Positions 17,663 through 26,267 of a stretch of DNA of 64,000 nucleotides are shown here, in pieces; the first letter of the stretch is position 1, and each line of letters opens with the position of its first letter. The translations under genes and the position numbers were made by a program. The notes under the pieces were generated by a model. The model was not told where the DNA came from. It saw only the letters and a list, made by a program, of their open reading frames with translations, and made no database searches. The DNA is from CAIQPV01 sp963719855 (GTDB taxonomy: Bacteria > Pseudomonadota > Gammaproteobacteria > Burkholderiales > Gallionellaceae). The stretch is from positions 62,001 to 126,000 of the forward strand of contig CAVRDK010000003.1 of the NCBI GenBank assembly GCA_963719855.1, written 5' to 3'.

Positions 17663-20600
17663 AGATATCTACGCGCCTGCTGTTGCTGTTTCTGGTGGTG
17701 GCCGTGCTGCCGCTGGCACTGTTCAGCTTTCTTGATTTGCAACAGAATGAAGCGACGTTGCGCGCAGCAGCGCTGGACAGGATGTCCGGCCTGGCTGATA
17801 AGAAAGTATTACAGGTAAAGAGCTATCTGGCGGAGCGGGTGCTCGACGTGCGCTCTCTGGCGGGCGGCGAGTTTGCCGAGCACGGTATGCCAGCCTTGTC
17901 GCGCGTTTACGCGGAACATCATCCTGATTCCGCAGAATACAAGCGGGTTGCGCGACAATTCGACCGGAATTTTTCCGGCTTCATTGAAGAGGGTTCGTTG
18001 TTCCACGATGTATTTCTGATTACGCCGCAGGGTGAGATTGTTTACACCTACAAGCACGAGGCGGATTTTGCCACAAACCTGCTCAACGGCCCATACCGGG
18101 ACTCGCCGTTGGCGGAGGCGTTTCGCGAATCGCGCATGACTTTAGAAAGCAGTATTTCCGGCTTCGAGACTTATGCACCTTCCAGCCAGCCTGCGGCATT
18201 TATCGCCGCGCCAATCATTCGTGATGGCGTATTTATTGGGCTGGTCGCATTACAACTGAAGATTGCGAAGATTTACGAAGTGGCAGGAGATCAGGTCGGT
18301 CTTGGACAGAGCGGTGAAACGGTATTGTCCCGGCGCATTGATCAACAGCACGTCATGTATATCGCTCCACTCAAGCGCGAAGTTGAGTTGGGCTTGTTTA
18401 AGCCGAGAGATTTCAGGAAAGTGCCGATCATCATGCGTCAGGCATTGTTCGGAACGAAAGGAAGTGGTGTTGCAAGTGACTATCGCGGCATCCGGGTAGT
18501 TGCGGCTTGGCGCTACCTGCCGGGACTGGATTGGGGGATGGTCGTCAAGATAGATGCGGATGAAGTGCTTGCGCCTATCTACCGGCAACGCGCCATTATG
18601 CTGGAAGTATTGCTGGGATTGCTGCTGTTCGCCGGGCTGATCGCATACCATTTCGGGCGTCAGATCAGCACGCCACTTGAGGGATTGGCACAGACTGCGA
18701 ACGAGGTGGCCAATGGCGATCTGGGCAAGCGGGCGGACGAATCGGCTCCCGGTGAGCTAGGTCTATTCGCTCGGGCATTCAACCAAATGACCGAGAGTCT
18801 GCAAGGGCTATATCGCACGCTGGAAGACCGCATCGAGGAGCGTACGCGCGAATTGAATGTCACCAACGAACAGTTGCAGGGAGAAATTATCGAGCGCACC
18901 CAGATCGAAAAGAATCTGCTGGACACCAACGATGAACTGGAACGCAACCAGGTCTTGCTGAACGAGGCACAGCGGCTTGGGCAACTGGGCAGTTGGGAGC
19001 TGAATCTGGCAAGCGGCGAGTTGCGCTGGTCGGATGAAGTTTATCGCCTGTTTGAACTCGATCCCGCGCAGTTTTCGCCTTCTTACGAAAACTTCCTGAA
19101 CGCCATCCATCCGGATGATCGTAACAAGGTGAATACGGCTTACACCGAATCGTTGCGCAACCGCCAGCCTTACGATGTCGAGCATCGCCTGCGCATGGCG
19201 GATGGACGCATCAAGTGGGTGCGCGAACATTGCAGCAGTGAATTCGATGCCGCAGGCCAGCCCTTGCGTTCAGTAGGGGCGGTGCAGGACATTACCGAGC
19301 AAAAGCTGGCAAATGATGGATTACGGGTTGCAGCAACGACTTTCGAAACGCATGAAGGCATCGTGATCACCGATGCACGGTCCAACATCCTGCGGGTAAA
19401 CCGGGCGTTTCAGGAGATCACCGGTTACAGCGCGGATGAGGTGTTGGGCAAAAATCCGCGCATTCTCAGTTCGGGGAGACAAAGCAAAGAGTTCTATGCA
19501 GAGATGTGGCGGCAGTTGCTGGATGAGGGCAGTTGGTCCGGCGAAATATGGGATAGGCGCAAAAACGGCGAGATATACCCGAAATGGCTGACCATCACTG
19601 CGGTAAAAGATGAGCAAAATAATGTTACCGAATATGTCGCCATTTTCAGCGACATCACCGCGCGCAAACGCGCGGAGGAAGAGATACGCAACCTGGCCTT
19701 CTTTGACGCGCTCACCGGGTTACCGAACCGGCGCTTGCTGCTGGATCGTTTTCAGTTGGCGCTGTCGTTGTCTGCGCGCAGCTATCATTGCGGCGCGTTG
19801 CTGTTCCTTGATATGGACAAGTTCAAGATCCTGAACGATACGCAGGGACACGATTATGGCGACTTGATGCTGATCGAGGTGGGGAGGCGCATCCAGGCGT
19901 GCGTACGCGAGGTGGATACGGTGGCACGTCTGGGTGGGGACGAATTCGTGGTGCTATTCGAAGAGATCAGCGCGAACATGGAGGACGCTTCGCAAAAAGT
20001 CGCGCTGATTGCCGAGAAGATACGCATTGCGCTGGCCGAACCTTATGTGTTGAGGGAGCATGAATTTCACAGTTCGCCCAGCATCGGGGTGAGCATGTAT
20101 CGCGGCAATACGGTGTCGGTAGATGTCCTGATGAAACATGCAGACATGGCAATGTATCAGGCCAAGGATGCCGGGCGCAATGCAGTGCGTTTCTTCGATC
20201 CATTGATGCAGCATGCAGTGGAGGCGCACGCGGAACTGGAGGCGGATTTACGCGGCGCATTGCCGAACCGGGAGTTGCACCTGTATTATCAGATACAGGT
20301 GGATGGTGAGCATCGTCCGATCGGTGCAGAGGCGCTGATCCGCTGGATGCACCCAAAGCGCGGCATGGTTCCTCCTGACCATTTCATCCCTGTTGCGGAA
20401 GAAAGTTTGCTGATTCTCTACATCGGACATTGGGTGATCGAGACCGCCTGCCAACAGCTTGCCGAGTGGGAGCAAGATGAGCAGATGCGCCACCTGATAC
20501 TGGCGATCAACGTCAGCGCGCGGCAATTCCAGATGTCCGATTTCGTGGAGCGGCTGGAAGAAGTGATCGTCCGGTACGGTATTGCCCCTGAACGCCTGAA

Positions 20601-20997
20601 ACTGGAATTGACCGAGAGCGTAGTACTGGAAGATGTGGCCGGTGTGGTTAGTAAGATGTATGCACTGAAGGCGCTGGGAGTGAGGTTGTCGCTGGACGAT
20701 TTCGGCACAGGATATTCATCGCTGGCCTACCTCAAACAACTGCCGCTCGACCAGCTCAAGATAGACCAGAGTTTTGTGCGGGACATTACTACCGATCCAA
20801 ACGACGCCGTGATGGTAAAAACCATCATCGACATGGCGCAAAACTTCCGCCTGAACGTGATCGCAGAAGGCGTGGAAACCGAGGCGCAACTGGCCTTCCT
20901 GAAACAGAACGATTGCATGGCCTATCAGGGCTACCTGTTCAGCAAACCGGTTCCCGTGGCGGAATTCGAGGCGCTGGCGCGGCGCTTATTTGGGTAA
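17659..20997 (+). CDS. dCache-HAMP-PAS-PAS-GGDEF-EAL signalling protein
   Basis: A 1112-aa inner-membrane c-di-GMP enzyme. TM1 (LLLLFLVVAVLPLALFSF) is at residues 5-22, followed by a periplasmic dCache sensor to about 310, TM2 (near 315-335), HAMP (about 335-390), a coiled coil, two PAS domains (about 430-670), GGDEF (about 675-840) and EAL (about 855-1105). The GGDEF motif is intact (RLGGDEFVV) with an inhibitory RxxD site (REVD) five residues before it. EAL is intact (AEALIRWMHP) with downstream DDFGTGYSSL. Both synthesis and breakdown of c-di-GMP are therefore possible. Translation is coupled to the UrtA-like gene. Confidence 0.95.
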   Translation: MKISTRLLLLFLVVAVLPLALFSFLDLQQNEATLRAAALDRMSGLADKKVLQVKSYLAERVLDVRSLAGGEFAEHGMPALSRVYAEHHPDSAEYKRVARQFDRNFSGFIEEGSLFHDVFLITPQGEIVYTYKHEADFATNLLNGPYRDSPLAEAFRESRMTLESSISGFETYAPSSQPAAFIAAPIIRDGVFIGLVALQLKIAKIYEVAGDQVGLGQSGETVLSRRIDQQHVMYIAPLKREVELGLFKPRDFRKVPIIMRQALFGTKGSGVASDYRGIRVVAAWRYLPGLDWGMVVKIDADEVLAPIYRQRAIMLEVLLGLLLFAGLIAYHFGRQISTPLEGLAQTANEVANGDLGKRADESAPGELGLFARAFNQMTESLQGLYRTLEDRIEERTRELNVTNEQLQGEIIERTQIEKNLLDTNDELERNQVLLNEAQRLGQLGSWELNLASGELRWSDEVYRLFELDPAQFSPSYENFLNAIHPDDRNKVNTAYTESLRNRQPYDVEHRLRMADGRIKWVREHCSSEFDAAGQPLRSVGAVQDITEQKLANDGLRVAATTFETHEGIVITDARSNILRVNRAFQEITGYSADEVLGKNPRILSSGRQSKEFYAEMWRQLLDEGSWSGEIWDRRKNGEIYPKWLTITAVKDEQNNVTEYVAIFSDITARKRAEEEIRNLAFFDALTGLPNRRLLLDRFQLALSLSARSYHCGALLFLDMDKFKILNDTQGHDYGDLMLIEVGRRIQACVREVDTVARLGGDEFVVLFEEISANMEDASQKVALIAEKIRIALAEPYVLREHEFHSSPSIGVSMYRGNTVSVDVLMKHADMAMYQAKDAGRNAVRFFDPLMQHAVEAHAELEADLRGALPNRELHLYYQIQVDGEHRPIGAEALIRWMHPKRGMVPPDHFIPVAEESLLILYIGHWVIETACQQLAEWEQDEQMRHLILAINVSARQFQMSDFVERLEEVIVRYGIAPERLKLELTESVVLEDVAGVVSKMYALKALGVRLSLDDFGTGYSSLAYLKQLPLDQLKIDQSFVRDITTDPNDAVMVKTIIDMAQNFRLNVIAEGVETEAQLAFLKQNDCMAYQGYLFSKPVPVAEFEALARRLFG

Positions 20998-21010
20998 TTT
21001 CAATAGTGTG

Positions 21011-21112
21011 GTGGGAGCGGTCTTATGTGGAATTAGGCATTTGTGGGAAAGGCCGCCCGGCCGCGATAGAGCGCACCTCCGCAACCATCGCGGCCGGGAA
21101 GCCGCTCCCACA
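21011..21112. repeat. REP cluster (type B related)
   Basis: GGTGGGAGCGG and GCCGCTCCCAC arms enclose GGCCGCCCGGCCGCGAT and its partial inverse CATCGCGGCCGGGAAG. It lies between the signalling gene and acuI and belongs to the same family as the repeats around RAYT 2. Confidence 0.75.
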
Positions 21113-21145
21113 ATATGATTCTTCCTGTTTTGAATTGAAAATGAA

Positions 21146-22162
21146 ATGAATCCGCAATTTCAGGCCTACCGAATTTTTGAACAAGACGGAAAATCCTCTG
21201 GACGTTTCGTGGAGATGACACTGGACGAACTCGATCCCGGCGAGGTGGTGATTCGCGTTGTTTATTCCAGTGTCAACTACAAAGATGCGCTCGCGGCAAC
21301 GGGCGCGGGGAAAGTCATCCGGCGTTTCCCCTGTATCGGAGGGGTGGATGCGGCAGGTGTGGTGGAAAGCTCGCAAGATGAACGCTTCAAGCCGGGGGAT
21401 GAGGTGATCGTCACCGGTTATGACATGGGTGTGGCGCATGACGGCGGCTTTGCCGAATATGTGCGGGTTCCCTCTGACTGGGTGGTGCTGCTTCCTCAAG
21501 GCTTGTCGCTGTTCGAGGCGATGGCGTTGGGCACGGCGGGATTCACTGCGGTGCTGTCCATCCATCGGCTGGAGCAGAACGATCTCAAGCCTGAAAACGG
21601 CAAAGTTATCGTCACCGGGGCTACTGGCGGTGTGGGCAGCCTTGCCATTCTGATGTTGGCGCAACTCGGTTATCACGTGGTAGCGCTGACCGGAAAAGAC
21701 AGCGAACACGAATATCTGAAATCGCTGGGTGCAAGTGAAATTCTGCCGCGCAATGAAATCGACCTGAACAGCACGCGACCGTTGGAGCAGGCGCAGTGGG
21801 CCGGGGCGCTGGATGCGGTGGGCGGGACAACGCTATCCTGGCTGACGCGCACCATGCGGCAGAACGGCGCAATCGCCAGCTTCGGCAATGCGGGTGGTGC
21901 AGAGTTGCATGCCACGGTGTATCCCTTCATCCTGCGCGGTGTGCGCCTGATCGGCATTGATTCTGCCGCCACCGCCATGCCGTTACGCGAGAAAATCTGG
22001 CAACGCTTGGCGAAGGATTTACACCCGAGTTTGCTGGAACGGGTCGCGCAACCTATCTCTTTTCCCCAATTACCAGAGGCATTTCAAAAAATGTTGCAAG
22101 GTCAATCGCGTGGACGGGTGGTAGTGAAGATCGCCGATGGCGATAAGATGCTCCATAAATAA
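21146..22162 (+). CDS. acuI: AcuI/YhdH-type NADPH-dependent acryloyl-CoA reductase
   Basis: A 338-aa zinc-free medium-chain reductase. It has the GroES-like N-terminal half (VIRVVYSSVNYKDALAATG, residues about 35-53, then FPCIGGVDAAGVV) and a Rossmann half with VTGATGGVGSLAILMLAQLGY near 150. The family reduces acryloyl-CoA to propionyl-CoA or acts as a quinone oxidoreductase. Length is typical (about 330). It is monocistronic and ends 130 bp before tRNA-Leu. Confidence 0.87.
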   Translation: MNPQFQAYRIFEQDGKSSGRFVEMTLDELDPGEVVIRVVYSSVNYKDALAATGAGKVIRRFPCIGGVDAAGVVESSQDERFKPGDEVIVTGYDMGVAHDGGFAEYVRVPSDWVVLLPQGLSLFEAMALGTAGFTAVLSIHRLEQNDLKPENGKVIVTGATGGVGSLAILMLAQLGYHVVALTGKDSEHEYLKSLGASEILPRNEIDLNSTRPLEQAQWAGALDAVGGTTLSWLTRTMRQNGAIASFGNAGGAELHATVYPFILRGVRLIGIDSAATAMPLREKIWQRLAKDLHPSLLERVAQPISFPQLPEAFQKMLQGQSRGRVVVKIADGDKMLHK

Positions 22163-22290
22163 GCGACTTAAAGCAGGGACTGTTTTGCTATGCATTAGCG
22201 CCCAAAAAACAGCCCCGCAGAAATTCGCCGCTTTTTGCGCGCCGTACGAGCGGCTTGGCCGATATGCTACAATCGCGCCCCGAAATATGT

Positions 22291-22379
<89 letters not shown>

Positions 22380-22450
22380 GTATAATCAATAAGTTAGTAT
22401 GTTTTGGTATGTTTGATTATACCCGTGCATACTCAAATTTTCCCCATTAA

Positions 22451-22468
22451 TTTGACCAGATTAGACCA
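22451..22468 (+). promoter_or_regulatory. Arm-type integrase sites, left end of island 1
   Basis: TTTGACCA-GA-TTAGACCA: two near-identical octamers start ten bases apart. The same pair with the same spacing and orientation occurs at 27671-27688 next to the integrase. Paired direct repeats at both ends are typical arm sites for tyrosine integrases. Confidence 0.6.
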
Positions 22469-22477
22469 TTTCCCCCG

Positions 22478-22509
22478 CTTGCATTGCAGAGTACTTGCAT
22501 TGCAGAGTA
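22478..22509 (+). repeat. Tandem 16-bp repeat
   Basis: CTTGCATTGCAGAGTA occurs twice, head to tail. It lies in the otherwise empty 450 bp between attL and the first island gene. It may be a protein-binding site; no other gene or RNA is evident in 22380-22900. Confidence 0.6.
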
Positions 22510-22880
22510 GGTGCTGGTATATTTCTTCCAAGGTTGTGGGGCAACTTGCCTTCAACCTTGAGCTTGTCAACTAAGCAGTGCAGTTGTGGTATCCCTTTGA
22601 CTCCAGAGAGTCTGTATTGAACAACTAAGCTGTGAAGTGTGTTATCTGTTCTCCAGATGGGGACGATGGTATCGTATCAGAGCACACTAGCTTGAGTTGA
22701 CCCCTTCTGACGGGGCTTAGTTTTCGGGACTTCGATGAGTCAGGGGTGTATTTTGTTATTCTCACGCGTGTGGGCTAGAGATGGGGGGGCATTACTAGCT
22801 GAACATTAACACATGGCATATCTCGTTCAATGGATATCATCCGGAAAACGAGCTATGCATATATCAATTGCAATCAGCTT

Positions 22881-22898
22881 GTTCTCCGGTCGGAGAAC
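22881..22898. promoter_or_regulatory. Perfect palindrome covering the ribosome site of the first island-1 gene
   Basis: GTTCTCCGGTCGGAGAAC has 8-bp arms, and its right arm supplies the GGAG ribosome site for the ATG at 22902. It may be a DNA operator or an mRNA hairpin that hides the ribosome site. Confidence 0.6.
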
Positions 22899-22901
22899 AA
22901 T

Positions 22902-23198
22902 ATGCAAAATCAAATCAGTTCAACGCTTCAAATCCTGATGGCTAGATTTAATGGCCAAGTACTAATTCCATTCGCACCAGCTTCTGAGTCAGTCGGTATT
23001 CCCCAGCAATCAGCCAGAAACATGCTGTCAGAGGGAACATATCCGATCCGGTCAGAAAAGCGCGGCTCAAGACGATTCATCCACATTTCAGATTTGGCTG
23101 AGTATGTCGATTTGTCACGAACTGAATCGTTAAAACCTAAACGCGGTCGCAAAACTAAGGCATCGAAGTTCCAGGCGATGGAAGGCGGTGCGCAATGA
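22902..23198 (+). CDS. Small DNA-binding protein (pyocin-activator/excisionase-like)
   Basis: A 98-aa protein starting MQNQISSTLQILMARFNGQVLI. It contains a winged-helix-like region with IPFAPASESVGIPQQSARNML (helix-turn-helix) and a basic tail (KPKRGRKTKASKF). The start at 22902 is preferred over upstream in-frame codons because it follows GGAG in the palindrome. Its stop overlaps the next start (ATGA). It probably acts as regulator or excisionase for the island; the exact family is not certain. Confidence 0.6.
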   Translation: MQNQISSTLQILMARFNGQVLIPFAPASESVGIPQQSARNMLSEGTYPIRSEKRGSRRFIHISDLAEYVDLSRTESLKPKRGRKTKASKFQAMEGGAQ

Positions 23199-23494
23199 AT
23201 AATTTGCCACCCATCCTCGACAAGATAGCCTTAGCAAAGTTTCTTGCTCCATTGCTTTACAGAGCAGAATCAACAATTCTAAAGGACATAGATCGCCGAC
23301 CTGAAACCTTGCCACCACCAGAAGATTTTAAATACGTGGGAGCTAAGAAACTTTGGATAACAGAAAAAGTTGTTGACTGGTTGCCTCCAGGGATTGCTGC
23401 CGCAATCCGCAGGGCTGTAAAGATACCAACAATTCAACCACCGAAATTGCTTTCCCTTGCAGATGAATTGGAATTGGCGGGGAGGACATCATGA
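23195..23494 (+). CDS. AlpA-like helix-turn-helix protein
   Basis: A 99-aa protein with ILDKIALAKFLAPLLYRAESTILKDIDRRP, then LPPPEDF...GAKKLWITEKVVDWL, the layout of AlpA/MerR-like DNA-binding proteins in integrative elements. It overlaps both neighbours by four bases (ATGA), so three genes form one translationally coupled operon. It likely controls integrase or excision. Confidence 0.65.
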   Translation: MNNLPPILDKIALAKFLAPLLYRAESTILKDIDRRPETLPPPEDFKYVGAKKLWITEKVVDWLPPGIAAAIRRAVKIPTIQPPKLLSLADELELAGRTS

Positions 23495-23703
23495 CTCTCC
23501 CACTTGCGCAGCCATCTCAAAATCGCCAACTTAATTTGTTCCAAAGTTTTCTGTGCAATACAGAGGATGAACGGCAAAAGCTATCAAATTCAATTGAGCT
23601 TTGGGACAGCATCCCTCGTTATTCAATTTCACGTTTGGCTATGGCAAAAATGCGCGACCAAAACGGGCATCTGGGTCTACTGAAGCTTGAATTTGAGTAT
23701 AGG
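23491..23703 (+). pseudogene. Truncated island gene, 5' fragment (possible replication protein)
   Basis: The first 71 codons (LNLFQSFLCNTEDERQKLSN, later SIPRYSISRLAMAKMRD) form a protein-like N-terminus coupled to the AlpA-like gene. At about 23704 the sequence switches into an IS3-family remnant and the frame continues only as nonsense. Genes in this position of similar elements often encode replication initiators, but no diagnostic domain remains, so that is inference. Confidence 0.6.
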
Positions 23704-24353
23704 GTGCTCCTTCATGAGCCGCCGAACCCGTTCTTTCCAAACGCGCACTCCATTGGCATGAAGTTCTCGCCAGACTCGCGGCCAGCCATATTCACCTTTG
23801 CTGGCGGCATGCGCTGCTTTGATGTGAACCAACAGGGCTTCATCATTGATGCGCTTGCCTGGCGTCTCTGTCCGACCAGAATCTTTGCGCCGCTGACGTT
23901 CAAAGTAGCCGCTGGCACTGACGTTCAGCACTGCACATTGCAGCGTGATCGGCCAGAGCTTTTTATGCCGCTCAATCCAGGCATACCTCACGCTGACTCC
24001 CGCGCAAAGTACGCCGTCGCTTTTTTTAATATATCGCGCTCCATCTTGACCCGCGCAAGCTCGGCTCTCAAACGCGCCAGCTCCATCTGTTCTGCGCTCA
24101 CCGGCTTGCTGCCCGCACCGGTCAGCTTGCCTTTCGCTGCCTGACGAACCCAGTTTCTCAAGCGTCTGCTTCGGTATGCCCAGCACTTTGGCGGTCACCG
24201 CGCAGGCTTGGCCGCCCTGTACCAATCGCACTGCCTCTAACTTGTACTCCAGCGTGTACGCTGCTCGCTTACCTTTTCCTGTTGTCATTTCTTCGTCTCC
24301 TTAACTTGAATTCTACCCTCAGTTAAGAAATACGTTTTTACAGGGCAAGGTCA
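23704..24353 (-). pseudogene. IS3-family insertion sequence remnant
   Basis: On the minus strand from 24288 the orfA start is clear (KGKRAAYTLEYKLEAVRLVQ then GIPKQTLE). A single extra A near QTLE shifts the frame; the true continuation (NWVRQAAKGKLTGAG... ARLRAELARVKMERDILKKA) is intact in the next frame. OrfB begins (YAWIERHKKLWPI) but ends at HTH_21 (RRLMKEH), so the DDE catalytic domain is missing. A terminal TGACCTTGCC-type end lies at about 24353. The element is truncated and inactive. It disrupts the upstream gene and the first hairpin of the array. Confidence 0.8.
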
Positions 24354-24786
24354 AAGTGCATTAATTGCACAAGTTGAACTGCCCGGTTTTTCCGGGTAGT
24401 TCAAAAGCCAGCAACTATCCGGGATTACCAGATAGTTCAACCCGAAGGCAGCAACTATTCGGAATTTCCGAATAGTTCGGGACGAAAGAGGCAACGGTCG
24501 CAAAATTTGCGATAGTTCATCCCAGGGCGGCAACTAACGAGGAATCCTCGGTAGTTCGTTGGGAAGCCAGCAACTATTAAGGATTACTTAATAGTTCGAC
24601 CTAAAGGCAGCAACTCGCAAGGATTTCTTGCTAGTTCGTTTTGAAGGTAGCAACTTGTCGGGATTTCCGACAGGTTCAAAATGAGCAACCTACAAGGATT
24701 GCTTGTTAGTTGACCCAAGGCAACGTGTAAGGATTACTTACAGGTTCGAAACGAAGACGGCAACTTGTGAGGAATTCTCACAAGTT
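24351..24786. repeat. Array of eleven (plus one truncated) co-varying hairpins
   Basis: Units start at 24377, 24413, 24453, 24493, 24532, 24572, 24612, 24652, 24687, 24722 and 24762 (spacing 35-40, mostly 40). Each is a 10-bp stem, 5-nt loop and 10-bp stem. The outer stem is fixed (AAC/GTT) while the inner stem bases differ in nearly every unit yet remain paired; units at 24453, 24572 and 24762 are perfect. Loops are mostly GATTA, GATTT or GAATT. A partial unit at 24351-24375 keeps only its inner five pairs because the IS3 remnant cuts into it. The array ends 16 bp before the receiver-like gene. It is not protein-coding and not a CRISPR. Confidence 0.92.
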
Positions 24787-24802
24787 CGATTAGGCAGAGG
24801 CA

Positions 24803-25114
24803 ATGAAATTATTTCTGGACGATGAAAGAAAACCACCGCCAGGCTGGACGCAAGTTCGCTGGCCGGACGAAGCCATTGAACTGTTGCAGGCCGGAGCGGT
24901 AACGCACCTGTCCCTCGATCACGACCTTGGCGACGATCAACGTGGTACAGGTTACGACGTATTGCTGTGGATCGAGGAACAGGTAGCCTTGAGCGGGTTT
25001 ATTCCACCGGCGATCATTGAAGTCCACTCAGCGAATCCGGCAGGCCGGAAACGGATGCTTGCCGCAATCGAAGCCATAATAAGCAGGCTAAATCGAAAGG
25101 AAAATCATGTTTAG
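24803..25114 (+). CDS. Cyclic-phosphate-processing receiver-like protein
   Basis: A 103-aa protein with MKLFLDDERKPPPGWTQVR at the N-terminus, then LSLDHDLGDD...TGYDVLLWIE and a C-terminal VHSANPAGRKRM. This acidic arrangement is that of the stand-alone receiver-fold family predicted to process cyclic phosphates, often found in phages and mobile elements. The ribosome site (AGAGG) directly follows the last hairpin of the array, so the array forms its upstream leader. It overlaps the next gene by eight bases. Confidence 0.75.
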   Translation: MKLFLDDERKPPPGWTQVRWPDEAIELLQAGAVTHLSLDHDLGDDQRGTGYDVLLWIEEQVALSGFIPPAIIEVHSANPAGRKRMLAAIEAIISRLNRKENHV

Positions 25115-25583
25115 AACACAGTCAAATCACGAACTCAAAATCTCCTTGCCCCGTGAGCTTTTTGGTCAAGACCCAAGTGTCCGAAATTGGCGCGCATTCG
25201 AGGTTGTACTGCACAATTTCTGGTTCATCATGGAATTTTTGGTAGAAGAAGACGGCTATAAGTCTTGGAAAACAATTTGTGCCAGCAACTTGCAGGATGT
25301 TATCAACCTGAGTGCCTCTGAATATATCTTGGAGCATCGGATCAATCTTGTTATTCCTGTTCACCAAAACAAGGAGCGTCAGATACAGATAAAACCTCTT
25401 ATAGCTGCCTATTCAGCAGAAGAGGATGGACAGAGAAGCATGACAATCTACATTACCAGCGACGACTCGCGTTATATTGATACAGCTCTTGGCTACAAGG
25501 AGAGCCAGGCAGAAAACAAATCCACTCTGTATATCAAAAAACACTTTGATGTAAGGCCAGCAACGGAGGACGAAGAGGTATAA
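25107..25583 (+). CDS. Hypothetical protein, island 1
   Basis: A 158-aa soluble protein with no signal peptide or membrane helix and no family I recognise. It has an aromatic-rich central part (FEVVLHNFWFIMEFLVEEDG) and ends in an acidic tail (EDEEV). It overlaps the receiver-like gene and is followed seven bases later by the IHF-like gene, so the three form an operon. Its function may be linked to the upstream hairpin array; no direct evidence is visible. Confidence 0.7.
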   Translation: MFRTQSNHELKISLPRELFGQDPSVRNWRAFEVVLHNFWFIMEFLVEEDGYKSWKTICASNLQDVINLSASEYILEHRINLVIPVHQNKERQIQIKPLIAAYSAEEDGQRSMTIYITSDDSRYIDTALGYKESQAENKSTLYIKKHFDVRPATEDEEV

Positions 25584-25589
25584 TTCGGC

Positions 25590-25898
25590 ATGACCCGATC
25601 AGACCTCATAATGCGCTTAGCAGACCTGCATCCCCAACTCCTAGCCAAGGACGTTGACCTTGCCGTAAAAGTAATTTTGGATTCCATATCCGCCACGCTG
25701 TCGAGTGGTGGACGTATCGAGATTCGAGGCTTCGGCAGTTTCGGCCTGAATTACCGTCCACCACGCCAAGGGCGAAACCCCAGGACGGGCGAAAAAGTGC
25801 AAGTCCCGGCCAAGTATTCGCCTCACTTCAAGCCCGGCAAGGAATTACGTGAAAGAGTTGATCTTGCTAAAGGTAAAAAAACTGTTTCATTATCCTAG
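25590..25898 (+). CDS. HU/IHF-family DNA-bending protein (IHF-beta-like)
   Basis: A 102-aa protein of the IHF-beta type. The signature GRIEIRGFGSFGLNYRPPRQGRNP is split around residues 46-69, with the DNA-intercalating proline arm. The N-terminus MTRSDLIMRLADLHPQL is typical. It is almost identical to the second copy at 50487-50777. It probably bends DNA for integration or excision of the island, or shapes the hairpin array. Confidence 0.9.
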   Translation: MTRSDLIMRLADLHPQLLAKDVDLAVKVILDSISATLSSGGRIEIRGFGSFGLNYRPPRQGRNPRTGEKVQVPAKYSPHFKPGKELRERVDLAKGKKTVSLS

Positions 25899-26267
25899 CG
25901 TAGCCACCATTTCTATTTTTGCAGCCACTGACTTGACGAGTTTTTGGACTCCGTGTCCGGGGTTTAGCTGACGTTGAGAAATAATTAGGCCCATCCGTTC
26001 CAGCAATCCCACATCTTTTGTGATGGACGAACGATCACGATGCAGACGCCCGGCCAATTCATTGATGGTCTTGGGTTCATGCATGATTTCTTGCATTAAA
26101 CGGCGGCGCGACACTGAAAGCACAGTGAACATCTTCTGCGGGTCTTCAAACGATAGCGTCACTTTCCCATCAAATTCGCCACCTTGATCGGCGCGTTGTG
26201 CAGCATTTTTTGCGCGATCAAAAAAACTAGCTACATTGCCAGTGCGAACAACGATTTTTTTTGTCAT
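25890..26267 (-). CDS. Antitoxin of TumE/TumA type (winged-helix)
   Basis: A 125-aa protein beginning MTKKIVVRTGNVASFF, with a MarR/ArsR-like winged helix (SRRRLMQEIMHEPKTINELAGRLHRD, then SSITKDVGLLERMGLI). It follows the toxin gene with an ATGA overlap and a GGAAGG ribosome site. In known TumE/TumA pairs the HTH protein is the antitoxin encoded after the toxin, as here. Its end overlaps the convergent IHF-like gene by nine bases. Confidence 0.72.
   Translation of the reverse strand: MTKKIVVRTGNVASFFDRAKNAAQRADQGGEFDGKVTLSFEDPQKMFTVLSVSRRRLMQEIMHEPKTINELAGRLHRDRSSITKDVGLLERMGLIISQRQLNPGHGVQKLVKSVAAKIEMVATLG

Noticed and set aside
24351..24786. CRISPR array
   Set aside because: There are no identical repeats separated by unique spacers. 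The conserved parts are short hairpin edges and the variable parts are self-complementary within each unit.
24351..24786. Integron attC array
   Set aside because: Units lack RYYYAAC/GTTRRRY cores and no cassette ORFs separate them; stems are uniform 10-5-10 hairpins.
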